NCBI GenBank assembly: GCA_034440615.1
Contig: JAOTOM010002274.1
Span: 32,918-96,917, forward strand
Direction of reading: 5' to 3'
Source of the DNA: Ashinkailepas kermadecensis
Taxonomy: Eukaryota; Arthropoda; Thecostraca; Neolepadidae
Length of the DNA: 64,000 bases
In this document: piece by piece, positions 35,301 through 44,395 of the stretch
Layout of the letters: each line of letters starts with the position of its first letter
Position numbering within the stretch: the first letter of the stretch is position 1
Translations under genes and position numbers: made by a program
The notes under the pieces: generated by a model
Seen by the model: only the letters and a program-made list of their open reading frames with translations
Database searches by the model: none
Told to the model about the DNA's origin: nothing

Positions 35301-38300
35301 AGGGGTTGTACAGAATGAAACATACCTAAAGCAAACAAACAAACAAACAAACACGAACAGCCCATGGCAACTTCACGAACGAGCTAGCTTGTTCGAGACG
35401 TGGCTGATGCCAAGCGTACCCACATGCCTGCCGCAGGTTGCTGGCTACTCTTCACAGAGCTGACCGTCCCGCCAGCAGCCGACTCGCGCGCGGGGATGGT
35501 GGGGAAGCGGTGCTGACCTCACGAGATGGCTGTCACTTTGAACATTTACAGACCCCAGCACGACCGTAACGACCGCTTCTAATTTAGAAATAATGTGGGG
35601 TCCGGCCAGGTGTGCATTATCCTAAGCAAAGATTATTTTGGCATCCACTTATTGACATCCTACTTCTACAGTAAATCACCTGCAACATATGCAAAAATAA
35701 ACAAACCAGAACATCGTACATCGAAATACCTAATTCTGAAATAACGAAGCAACACGTTCGTGCATATTACATGAGCCTAATCGCTCCTCCAAAAGCGCCA
35801 CCGTCGGATCGATCGGCTCGCTGAAATCGATTTCATGTTGATATTTCAGAGACTCCTTTAGTTTCCTGCATCGCAAGAAAATAACTGAAACCGAGACCCA
35901 ATCAAACGATTGGGACATGCCTCTTGGAGTTATAGGTTCTTCTTTATCACAGTTTTTTTTGCGCATGAACATATGCGTAATACAATGCACTGGAGACAGA
36001 GAGCCAGATCATCAGGGCCAGGTAAGACTGCAAACCTCGGGATATTTCTGACAAAATTTGGGTCAACTTAGGGTGAAGACACATTGAACTCTCCAGTCAG
36101 GAAAAGCAGATTATAATCCTTCGAAGAGCATGATGTTCTTGATTGGAAATATCAAGCGTGAGCTTCAGCCGTGCCCACGGATCACTGGTGGCACCCGATC
36201 ACCTTGGGGTGTCGCGGTGGCACCCACTCACCTTGGGGGTCATGGTGGCACCCACTCACCCTGGACTGCTACTGGTGGCGCCCACTCACCTTGGGCTGCC
36301 ACTGGTGGCGCCCACTTACCTTGGGCTGCCACTGGTGGCGCCTACTCACCTTGGGCTGCCACTGGTGGCGCCCACTTACCTTGGGCGGTCGCGGTGGCAC
36401 CCACTCACCTTGGGCTGCCACACTGGCGGATCTAGCCCACCGGTTTGGGGGGGCCAACTTTCGGTTTTCGGCGTCAGCCCCTCCCCTCCCCCAGTGGCGT
36501 ACCTAGGAATTGCATCAGGGGAGGGTCGAACGGATTTGGAGGGTGCCCATTTTCCCACTATTTTTGCTTAAAAGCACCAGATTTCGACCACTATTTGGCA
36601 AAGGGGCCCATTTTTTAAATAATAAGTAAAATAAAAATAAACTAATCATTGACAATATAATTTCCTGTATAGGGGGCCCAGCCTACCTCCACCTATGGAG
36701 GTTTCTATGTTACCGGATCTTTGTTCTTGTTTACCAAAACGTTCACGTTCACGTTCAACGTCCTGTACCACGTCAACGTTCGTGCACGTGTACACACTGG
36801 CGGATCCGATTTTGTCAACTCTTGCTGTAAGCAGAACTTGAACAGCATGGAACCCTCGATGTGTGTCAGAATCTACTATGCTACCATACTGGCTTCCAAA
36901 CAGTTATTTTTAATTTTGAAGAAAAAAAATCGTTTAAAATTGGAGATTCTTTCATCCAGACGCAATGTTTTAACCTCGGCAAAGGTTACTGCATTTTAAT
37001 TTAGTTGACTTCTGTTGGTTTCGGGGAGCCAAAAGACACCATGCCCCCCCATTTTAAGCGCTTCGGGGGGGCCATGGCCGGAATGGCCCCTCCCTGGATC
37101 CGCCAGTGAACATGCAAACCCACCAGTAATCTCTTATTCAGGATATAAATACATACCTCCTCTTGCTATTCTTCTTGAAAAAAATCAGTCAATGTAGCCT
37201 GTCTCTTCATCTTAGCAACCCCAACACCAACATACGAAGCATGCTGCTCAACTGGGCTCAACTGGTCACTCGCACAAAACATCCAGTTCAAATTCCGCTT
37301 TCGAAATCTGGCTCACTGGGTCCGCTTGTCCGTTACTGGCTAAACAAACTTCATGAACCTATCTGACGAAGGAATAATGAAACTGCTGATTTCGTCATCT
37401 CTTGCTGTAAGCAGAACTTCAACAGCATATAACCCAAGGCTATAGAACACCATAGAACCCTCGATGTGTCCGAATCTACTATGCTACCATATTGTGCTTC
37501 CAAACAATTATAACAAAAATACATTTAAAATTGGAGATTATTTCACCCTGAACGCTATTTCTTAACCTCAGAAAAGGTTACTGCATTTTAATTCAGTTTA
37601 CTTTTGTTGGTTTGGGGCGGGGGGCCAAAAGACACTATACCCCCCCCCCTTTGGGGCGCTTTGGGGGGGGGGGGGGCATGGCCGGAATGGCCCCCCTGGA
37701 TCCGCCAGTGGGCTGCTACTGGTGGCGCCCACTCACCTTGGGCTGCCACTGGTGGCACCCACTCACCTTGGGCTGCCACTGGTGGCACCCACTCACCCTG
37801 GACTGCTACTGGTGACACCCACTCACCTTGGGCTGCCACTGGTGGCGCCCACTTACCTTGGGCTGCCACTGGTGGCACCCACTCACCTCGGGCTGCCACT
37901 GGTGACACCCACTCACCCTGGACTGCTACTGGTGACACCCACTCACCTTGGGCTGCCACTGGTGACACCCACTCACCCTGGACTGCTACTGGTGACACCC
38001 ACTCACCTTGGGCTGCCACTGGTGGCACCCACTCACCTCGGGCTGCCACTGGTGGCACCCACTCACCTTGGGCGGTCGCGGTGGCACCCACTCGCGGGCC
38101 GTGTACTTGTTCTGCTCGTATTTGGCGCGAATGAACGCCTCCAGGGCAGAGTCGGTCTGTGGGCGCCGGAAGTTGTCCGGCAGGTTTGCCTCGTACACGG
38201 CACGTGCCCGGCTGTTGCCCATCTGCTGCAGACTCTGCGGATCACAGGGACACTGGCACATGCACAAACGTCTGTCGAGAACACGGTTGGACTTGAACTT

Positions 38301-41300
38301 TGTAACTATGGACGTGGAGAGTAAAATGATTGGGTAATCAAATATGGAGAGGGTATTTTGGCATGGGTGTGATGCCAAACCCATGACATCACAAGCTTAG
38401 TTTTCATCTTCCAATGAATCTTGAGCACTTTGTCACAGAGCAATTTATTGTTATACAGCACCATTCAACCTTCAGGTAAGAAAATGAGACGAAAATTGTT
38501 TTGAGGATAATGTTCTGGATGCCAAACATCCGGAAAAGTTCAACCCTGGTCGAGGTGGCAGGTAATGCCAGCTCACCCAGTCAGCAGAGAACAGTACCAC
38601 CAATTAGTTAGGTAGGAGCCCGCAACAAACGCCGAACACGTCACTAATCATCTTGGCAATGGATGCTGCAGTCCAGAGGGCAGGTGACGTGTTTCTATTG
38701 CGAATTTTGACATCCTACTGTACTCGTTTCGACATCTCACACCTAACGAAAAAACAATATTTTAACACCATTGCAACGACATATTTGTAATTTCACAAAT
38801 ATCATAAAGACTACCAGAGTAAAACACATTTCTCAATTGCCATGTATTGAACTAACCACTATCCAGAGTAGCCACCAGGGCTTTGTGTAAGTCAGTGGCC
38901 ATTACGGCACATGCGGCGGTTCGTGTGAGCCGAGCTTACCACCGCTTGTTCCGGCTTCCACGTGTCCAGGTTGACAGACTTCACCTTGGATATGTGCACG
39001 CCCAGGTTGCGGTGTATGCCCGCACAGCGGATGCACAGGAAGACGCCAAGGTTCCACGACGCCCATCGCGGACCTGCAACACGAAAGCAGCAATCTGAAG
39101 CAAGTCCTGCACAAAGACGCCACGAAGACGCCAATGTTCCACGACGCCCATCGCGGACCTGCAACACGAAAGCAGCAATCTGAAGCAAGTCCTGCACAAA
39201 GACGCCACAGAGACGCCAGGAAGACGCCAATGTTCCACGACGCCCATCGTGGACCTGCAACACGAAAGCAGCAATCTGAAGCAAGTCCTGCACGCCAATT
39301 GGAAAGCATTCGCAACGGCACCTCATGGTGAGACCGTGGATCAATAGTTATCAACGCATCCACCTTGCAACTATAGGATGCCAGGTGACCCTATTAGCAA
39401 GTTTGTGCAGTGCAAGTGTGTGCAAGTGCAGGTTACCTTTTTTTGCAGCAAACCGTGCAAATTCGACTAGACAGTGGTGACGCCATGCAACATATCAGCT
39501 GACAGCGTCGCGAAAGGCCCGAAAGAAGTTTTGGCACCACCGGTCATTGCAATGGAGAGAACAATCGATTTCCCTCATCTGCATGGTCAGGTCATATGGT
39601 CGAGACGGTCAAGGCGACCGATGAAGTCCCGACCAATAACAGAACATGCCAAACGTGTAGCTCAAGAAAAGCCAATGACATATCCTTGACATACCTTTTG
39701 TAATTAATGCCATGGTTGTGAAAGAAATATGTTCAAATACAACCTGATCAATCAAGAATAAGTCATTTTGCATGCACATAACCACAGTGAAAATGCGTGA
39801 AGTATCAATAATTCCCTATGCACATTGCATATGCTCCACAATTGATGAAAACAGTGAATTACATTTTCTTGGACAGGACACACATGGGTACATTGAAATG
39901 AGAAGCATTAACCTCCATTAGCCCTTCCAGCCAAATAAGGGCTTGATGGAGTGGGCAGATGAAAAGTTGCCAGCATTCTCAGTAGGGAATAACCACAATA
40001 GGACAATAGGCAGACTGTAGCAATAAATTCAGACCAAGCTTACTAAGTTGATGGAAGGAGAAAAGCAATTTGTGATCATCGGGCAAATGATGGCATGGTG
40101 GCATGGGTAGATTTTTATGTTAAATATCATGAAATTCATGAAGATCCTTGAAACCATTTATAGAAGCAGATGATCATTTGCATACAATTATGCAGTTGTT
40201 TAGATATAAGTAAGCAAATTTAGATATAAGTAAGCAAATTTAGATATAAGTAAGCACATTTAGATATAAGTAAGCAAATTTCAATGAATGGCTGCACCAA
40301 TCGCAAATCATTGGGGAGTGCAATAGATCTTGCTCCAGCACATACATTCCTGAATCTGCTTGTGCTTATTGTTAAATGAGTTCATATCACTAATAGGCTG
40401 TCACCCATTAACAGATGAAGTAAGACGTGAATAAAAATATTAAAAAAAAAACACCATGGCCATTACAAAAGATCAGCCACAAAGGATAATACAATACATG
40501 CACAGTAACTAAAACGTGTAATTAATTTTTCTAGAGATACATCACTTCTAATGGAAAGTTGGCAATTCCATCCTGATTGGTCATGGCAAAAAGCAGCAGC
40601 AGATGGGACTCAAGCCCACCTTTGGTTGAGAACCATCCTGCACTCACTCTGCCATGCAAAGTGAAAAGGGTGTAAGAACCATTTTTCAAAAATTGAGCTC
40701 TGAGTGTCATTTCACTTGTCTTGAAGAGGTGGATAATCTAATCCACATATTACTTCAAATTACTATTTAAGATACAATAATACTATTTACTACCGTGAAC
40801 CAGAAAGGAAAAAATGATAGCAGATACATGTCCATTTTGTAGGCATGTGACAAGTAAAACAATACATATATGCAGTAAAAGTGTGTATTCAGCTAAAAAT
40901 GACCCATAAACAGACATAAATTGAGTATTCATCTATATATGCTTTCCTTTCACTTAACCTGTCCCATTGTGGCAATAGTAAAGTGATGTATGTATCAAGA
41001 CATGCTCCTGTCCCCTTGTAGCCCTCATGGAAGGATGCACAAGGTTTTCTTTCGTCATGGGGTGGTACAATATATGAAAGGTGAAAAGGCACATGCTTAA
41101 ATATACTCTTTATTTGCTTGTCAAAGTTAATTTTGGAACATGATCAGAGAGTGCTTGTGCCACATACATCTTTCTTCCCTCACACTGAGCACTTACTCAT
41201 AAGGATGAAACAAAAGCTGGCAGATTCTTTTCTGCATGCCTGTATTCTCTGACTGCAGTACCATGGGCATGAGTTATGCCTTGACACTGTAGGAAGTGCA

Positions 41301-44300
41301 TCGTCATGCTCTAAAAATTAAATATCCTAGTTTCCAGGAGAAAAGAAATACCAGTGTCCTCCAAGCATCCGTCAACAGAAAAGAGAAGCATTGAAACTTC
41401 TGTGACATCTGATTTGATGGTGAGCCCTCTTTTGTATAGGAATAGTGGCAATGAGAAAACCAGGGAACAAATTGGAAGTATCTTGATTTTCTGACATGCA
41501 TAGGTGATATTTAATTCAAGAAGAACCTTGGGTTCTTTTACGATGCATTCAACTGCTAGGTCATATAGTGTAGCCAACCTCTCATGCTGATTGGTTGCGG
41601 GTGGAATCGGTAATGCTGCCGGTTGTGAGATTCGAACCCACAATCTTGCAATCAAGAGTCTGACGCTCTGCCAACTGAGCTACTGTGGCCCCCTGATATT
41701 TAATTGAAAAACAGCATGTTTTAATTAACCCTGGATAGGAATATGTCTCACTACATTTTTTCCCCAAAATAAATAGGGTATTATTCCAGATCTAGGTAAA
41801 ATGCGATTTTTGGGACTTATTTTTAATACAGGGTATTTTAATGTAAAAATCATGATGCGACCACTCATTTTCTCCGCAAATAATTATTTTTCAGTTGGCA
41901 AACAAATACACGACCATAATCTTCACTCTGCAAACATAGCACATCGCGTATAATTATCTGTACCTGGTGTGTCACAGACGTGATAAAGAAGACATTCAAC
42001 ACTTCATGCACTCAATTTAATACTCTTTGTCATCAAAAACCTTATGTTTCTGCCTTAATTCGACATTATCTCTGAGAATGAATACTCGCAACACATCGCG
42101 CCAGCAACCGTTGATAAGGGCCGGAAATTTCTTGCGATGCTGTATTATTCTATTTTCAATATATTTGATGACGTCATGGTGGAAAAATTTGTTTCGGATG
42201 ATTCTGGTTTTCCGGTTAGGTTAGGTTAGGTTAGGTTAGATTATATTATGATATAATATATTTTATATATTATGCCATGTTATCTTAGTCTAGGTTAGGT
42301 TAGGTTAGGTTTTTTTTCTTCCCCCGACTTAATGCATATGACGTCATCAAATCATTATGACGTCATCAACCGTCGCTGACTTAAAAATAATCATTTGCGG
42401 AGAAAATGAGTGGTCGCATCATGATTCTTACGTTAAAATACCCTGTATTCAAAAAAAAAATCCTAAAAATCACATTTTACCTGTTTCTGGACATTTACCA
42501 TAAATAGTTGGTTCTTAGGGTTTTAGGGTGCATCAACTGCATTGGATATACAGCACCCATTTCAAAATAAATAGACACCAGCTAACATTTCTAGTTTGCC
42601 AATATTTTTGCTAGCTTTCATTCATGGAAGCAGGCATTAGGCAAGTATCCACAGGAAAATAGAAGGCACCGAGTATATTTGTGAACATTTGGCCTTCCTT
42701 TTCAGCTATTTGGACAATACAAAGTTTAAAAAATGCATTTCACACATATGCTTTTTGCCACACTCCATTGGTAACCATGACAAGAAAAATGGAGTGCATT
42801 ACTGATATGCTCTCTGGACAACCCCTTTGCATTTGCCTAATGAAAGCAACAAGTTGCAACATATGCTTTTTGCCACATTCACATGAATACATACGCATTT
42901 TCGTTTCATGTACAAATGGCATGTCCTCCATTGCAGCTGCAAAGGTGAGCCCTTAAAAATATATATTGGATAAGTTGCATAGATACAGTGATATACATGC
43001 ATAAGCACAATTAGGCAAACTTTTCAAACCAGATAAGGAAACTCATGAGGCTATGCTCCAATTAGAGAGAAAGCATTGATTAAGAACAACAAAAATATCT
43101 CAAAATGTTAAGCCTTGTGCTTATGCTTTTCTGTCTTTGCAGAACAAAACTCACCCCCTCCAGATTCTTCCGAGGAAGAGGCAAGCCAATGATGAAAAAG
43201 GAGCAAGCTTTGATATCAAGCATCTGTCGCTTGGAAAAAGAAAACAAGGTGGGCTTAAAGTAGGGCTAATTTTCCCATTGCCCAGTCCCTTACACATGCT
43301 ACTGAATCCATAGACTGAAAATGGGGTCACATTTTCATTAGCTTAACCCTTGCCCATATAGGGGTGGGGTTGGTGCAACCCCCCCCCCCCCCCCTAAGGT
43401 TTTTTGTGTATTCCTTCCAAACTGGTGAACGGATCGCTCTGAGATTTTGAGTACCCTCTGGGGCAACCTTTTGACGACTTTTGGAGAAATGTTTTTTGGG
43501 AGGTCATGTCAGGTCACGGAGTTATGAGGTCATAAAGGGGAGCACCTCCAACCAGTTTTCAACAAATACATGATTATCGCACCTAAACATGACATTGTTG
43601 CCTACATCGACTGGTATTATGTGAAAAATACAGATGCCCAGATGGGTTCCCATTGAAAAATAATGTTCCAAAAATCGGTGACCTCGGGTGACCTTTCGAC
43701 CTTTTTTTAGCTGACCTACGGTAATTTTTCGTGCTGAATTCGAATTCAGCGTCCATTTTTACCCTAGGGAAGTTTAAACTTCGAAATTGGAATCACTTTT
43801 CAAAAAGTTGGATATTTGTGGTCATGGCTTTGACCTCATTTGGTGCACGACATATTGGTCCGATCACATCGTGTGACATGTCGTTATGTTCGCAAGGTCC
43901 CAATAAACATATTTCCGGCCATTTCGTGCATATTTAGACGGTAGTTTCGATATAACTGACGATTTTCTTAGGAAAATACAACAAAAAAATATATTTTAGA
44001 CCTTTGACCTGACCTGGAAGATCAACCATTGACCTTAGAAGGTCATACTGAATTGCAATCGCGAGATCTCGGCCAGATCTATAACTTTGGTCTTTGGTTC
44101 CTTTTCGTAACATGCACGGTTTCGAATCGCCAGGGGGGGTCGTACCCCCCCCTATACGACCGAAGGTGGTAAAATGCTGAATACTGGCGAGGGTTAATAT
44201 ATGTGTGTTGTGCATAAAGTAAGCATCTTAAAAACAGCAGGTTGAGAAGCTTTCAACAGCAGATATCTTACCTTTAGCATCACAGTCCACACAGTACTTG

Positions 44301-44395
44301 TTGTCTTCATCCTTTAGCATTGCAGTGAGGATAGCTTGGCATTTCTCCTGCACCAATTTCAGCTTCTCTGTTGCTATTCTACCACCACTGTTCAT
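29212..44395 (-). CDS. SMAP1: SMAP1/2-like ArfGAP, nine exons, 467 aa
   Basis: Exons in transcript order: 44395-44272, 39073-38940, 38234-38067, 34467-34245, 33648-33557, 33199-33022, 32309-32041, 31340-31254, 29340-29212. All joins keep frame with GT-AG borders. The start ATG has an in-frame TAG 18 bases upstream. The N-terminal ArfGAP zinc finger has Cys35, 38, 55 and 58 (C-x2-C-x16-C-x2-C) and a GIHR Arg63, the catalytic arginine finger. [12 protein letters not shown] and NFRRPQTD complete the domain (to about residue 136). Later come short SMAP motifs: [22 protein letters not shown], a Pro/Gln/Gly-rich part, and HQQMAGLSL with QLWQ at the very end. Family members activate GTP hydrolysis by Arf6 or Arf1 and act in clathrin-dependent traffic. 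Human SMAP1 is also about 467 aa; SMAP1 versus SMAP2 cannot be decided. Four exon borders are tandemly amplified. The exon 6 donor is the least certain border. Confidence 0.92.
29311..29430 (-). repeat. 60-bp duplication of the exon 9 acceptor junction
   Basis: 29311-29370 and 29371-29430 are copies. Each carries 30 bases of exon start (CAGCAGATGGCAGGCC) plus 30 bases of intron. The outer copy has TTTGCAAG instead of TTTTCAG, a weaker acceptor that still ends in AG. Confidence 0.85.
29441..30391. other. SMAP1: SMAP intron 8, distal part
   Basis: AT-rich intron sequence without a recognisable element. Confidence 0.4.
30392..31270 (-). repeat. 71/74-bp minisatellite carrying the exon 8 splice donor, 12 units
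   Basis: Every unit on the - strand contains the last 17 exon bases and the donor: CGCTGGGACACCACCAG|GTGAGC. Donor-bearing positions fall near 31245, 31171, 31097, 31023, 30949, 30875, 30801 (mutated), 30727, 30653, 30582, 30511 and 30444. Exon-near units are 74 bp. The farthest four lack one GTG and are 71 bp. Confidence 0.93.
31254..31340 (-). CDS. SMAP1: SMAP exon 8
   Basis: It encodes [16 protein letters not shown] to PPLGHHQ (29 codons), phase 0 at both ends. The acceptor sits in a CAG run after CTGTCCCGACGG, so the exact start could move by whole codons. The donor is CCACCAG|GTGAGC. Confidence 0.75.
31422..31585 (+). mobile_element. GC-rich, older SINE (type A relative)
   Basis: It has the same head-body order (TGGGCTCGAGTCCC B box, GCGACCAATCGGCGTGAG body, TCGTGAAGCC end), with many C/G differences from the AT-richer copies. 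No clear target duplication is seen. It lies in SMAP intron 7. Confidence 0.75.
31600..31875. repeat. 35-bp minisatellite, about 8 diverged units
   Basis: The unit resembles TGATCTCACATTAGGCATTG plus CTTACTGGCGGG. It lies in SMAP intron 7. Confidence 0.85.
32041..32309 (-). CDS. SMAP1: SMAP exon 7
   Basis: It encodes a Pro/Gly/Gln-rich stretch with repeated PAGFP and QQPQ motifs. The acceptor is AAGTTTGCCAG, the donor TACCAG|GTCAGT. It has 89 whole codons; two leading bases complete a split codon. Confidence 0.85.
32345..32535. repeat. 45-bp minisatellite, four units
   Basis: GCCGGCATGTCACGGGTCAG recurs at 32371, 32416, 32461 and 32506, with a 15-16-bp inner repeat (GTCACGGGTCAG). It sits just upstream of the exon 7 acceptor in SMAP intron 6 and does not contain the junction itself. 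Confidence 0.9.
33022..33199 (-). CDS. SMAP1: SMAP exon 6
   Basis: It encodes [10 protein letters not shown], a SMAP hallmark. The acceptor is CCTGTGTGTAG. The donor GCCG|GTACGC was chosen because it gives the phase needed by exon 7; nearby GT sites are alternatives. Confidence 0.8.
33557..33648 (-). CDS. SMAP1: SMAP exon 5
   Basis: The acceptor is GTGTCCACAG, the donor CCGCC|GTAAGT. It joins exon 4 to restore LLELD and adds [16 protein letters not shown]. Confidence 0.88.
33694..33856 (-). mobile_element. tRNA-derived SINE (type A)
   Basis: Full head, body and AACCAACC tail on the - strand. A perfect 13-bp target duplication AGACCAGCTTGGG sits at 33681-33693 and 33857-33869. It lies in SMAP intron 4, about 40 bases from the exon 5 acceptor. 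Confidence 0.92.
34245..34467 (-). CDS. SMAP1: SMAP exon 4
   Basis: The acceptor is GTGGCTGCAG, then [16 protein letters not shown] and a Lys/Ala/Pro-rich linker to AADLLEL. The donor is ACTGG|GTACGA. It is 223 bases, ending in phase 1. Confidence 0.88.
34848..35024 (-). mobile_element. tRNA-derived SINE (type B head)
   Basis: The head on the - strand is GGGGCCGCGGTAGCTCAGTC with B box GGTTCGAATCCC, a different tRNA from type A. The body (CGCGACCAACCTGCGTGAGA) is shared with type A. Flanks CTTCCTCTTTGCC and GTTCCTCTCTGCC form an imperfect duplication. Confidence 0.85.
35140..35170. repeat. (GA)n microsatellite
   Basis: Short (GA)n run inside SMAP intron 3. Confidence 0.9.
35171..36176. other. 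SMAP1: SMAP intron 3, no feature
   Basis: No recognisable repeat or exon apart from a short (AAAC)n run near 35330. Confidence 0.4.
36177..36420 (-). repeat. 30-bp splice-donor minisatellite, distal block (8 units)
   Basis: Same unit as 37711-38095. On the - strand each unit carries CCCAAG|GTGAGT or, in two units, AAG|GTAAGT. The block was cut off from the proximal block by the insertion at 36421-37710. Confidence 0.9.
36421..37710. mobile_element. hAT-like element, internally duplicated, inserted in the minisatellite
   Basis: The left end is CACTGGCGGATC and the right end GATCCGCCAGTG. Flanks GGCTGCCA and GGCTGCTA give a 7/8 target duplication that matches the minisatellite unit. An inner copy of the right end at 37097-37108 shows that the 3' half is duplicated. 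A fragment starting CAGTGGCGTACCTAGG (36493) is nested inside. A sister copy is at 54033-54591. Confidence 0.75.
37711..38095 (-). repeat. 30-bp splice-donor minisatellite, proximal block (12 donors)
   Basis: On the - strand the unit is GTGAGTGGGTGCCACC, AGTGGCAG, CCCAAG. The end of SMAP exon 3 (GCGAGTGGGTGCCACC ... CCCAAG) is the diverged first unit, so the array grew out of the exon end together with its donor. Every junction between units is a consensus 5' splice site. Confidence 0.95.
38067..38234 (-). CDS. SMAP1: SMAP exon 3
   Basis: The acceptor is TGATCCGCAG; it encodes SLQQMGN to [10 protein letters not shown] (56 codons). The donor chosen is the first of the array, CCCAAG|GTGAGT. 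Using the second or third donor would add 10 or 20 codons; later ones meet a TAG. Confidence 0.88.
38940..39073 (-). CDS. SMAP1: SMAP exon 2 (ArfGAP core)
   Basis: The acceptor is TCGTGTTGCAG, the donor GCGGTG|GTAAGC. It encodes [25 protein letters not shown] and KVKSVNLD, the second half of the zinc finger and the arginine finger. Confidence 0.93.
39039..39293 (-). repeat. exon 2 acceptor junction, three tandem copies
   Basis: Units 39039-39123, 39124-39219 and 39220-39293 each hold the first 35 bases of exon 2 with the acceptor TTGCAG|GTCCGCGATGG and its intron. Acceptor positions would start exons at 39073, 39158 and 39254 (spacings 85 and 96). The two outer copies encode [11 protein letters not shown] with Ile for Leu. 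Confidence 0.93.
39294..41516. other. SMAP1: SMAP intron 1, proximal part
   Basis: AT-rich. A 20-bp repeat (TTTAGATATAAGTAAGCAAA) occurs four times at 40199-40281. A possible decayed tRNA-SINE (GGCTTGAGTCCC on -) lies at about 40565-40660. No exon is seen. Confidence 0.4.
41517..41694 (-). mobile_element. tRNA-derived SINE (type B head)
   Basis: On the - strand it has a tRNA head with TAGCTCAGTTGGCAGAG, B box GGTTCGAATCTC, and the shared body. A perfect 12-bp target duplication TGATATTTAATT sits at 41505-41516 and 41695-41706. Confidence 0.9.
41794..42482. mobile_element. foldback element with TTAGG-like centre
   Basis: Arms of about 93 bp at 41794-41888 and 42390-42482 are inverted copies (AGGTAAAATG, ATACAGGGTATTTTAA, GCGACCACTCATTTTCTCCG). 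The centre holds two runs of TTAGG repeats around an AT palindrome. The left half of the centre (TTCTGGTTTTCCGGTTAGG) is shared with 55902-56237. Confidence 0.75.
42505..42562 (-). repeat. SINE 3'-body fragment (type C)
   Basis: Diverged copy of the 890-962 and 8078-8135 sequence. Confidence 0.35.
42706..42944 (+). CDS. candidate exon of an unidentified + strand gene
   Basis: An acceptor-like CCTTCCTTTTCAG opens the segment, and its right border GCTGCAAAG|GTGAGC is a strong donor. One frame is open to the donor, ending [13 protein letters not shown] in phase 0, which fits the next candidate exon. A CTTTTTGCCACA block occurs twice, so part may be duplicated or split by a further intron (a GTAACC donor lies at about 42771). 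I do not recognise the protein. Confidence 0.3.
43143..43248 (+). CDS. candidate exon of an unidentified + strand gene
   Basis: The acceptor TTTCTGTCTTTGCAG and donor AACAAG|GTGGGC flank 35 fully open codons plus one base ([14 protein letters not shown], then [14 protein letters not shown]). Composition is basic and protein-like. The phase agrees with both neighbouring candidates. The SMAP gene runs on the other strand here. No family assigned. Confidence 0.4.
43347..44193. mobile_element. piggyBac-like (TTAA) non-autonomous element, 847 bp
   Basis: TTAA flanks both ends (43343-43346 and 44194-44197). Ends CCCTTGCC and GGCGAGGG are inverted. C-runs mirror each other near both ends. The interior is non-coding but crowded with AGGTCA/TGACCT hexamers. 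A second element of the same style is at 58141-59156. Confidence 0.65.
44272..44395 (-). CDS. SMAP1: SMAP exon 1
   Basis: ATG at 44395; encodes [10 protein letters not shown] to YCVDCDAK and one base of the next codon. The donor is TAAAG|GTAAGA. A 3' splice-like GCTATTTCAG upstream (exon edge about 44422) suggests a separate 5' UTR exon farther away. Confidence 0.9.

Noticed and set aside
37711..38095. Array with 30-bp period that could be mistaken for a CRISPR
   Set aside because: Units are contiguous without unique spacers, the genome is animal, and the unit contains the exon 3 border.
40199..40281. 20-bp repeat with AAGTAAGC as a donor array
   Set aside because: The donor-like motif is on the + strand, opposite to SMAP, and no exon adjoins it.
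42214..42310. TTAGG runs as a telomere or interstitial telomeric site
   Set aside because: They form part of a foldback element's loop that recurs elsewhere; the runs are short and flanked by unique arms.
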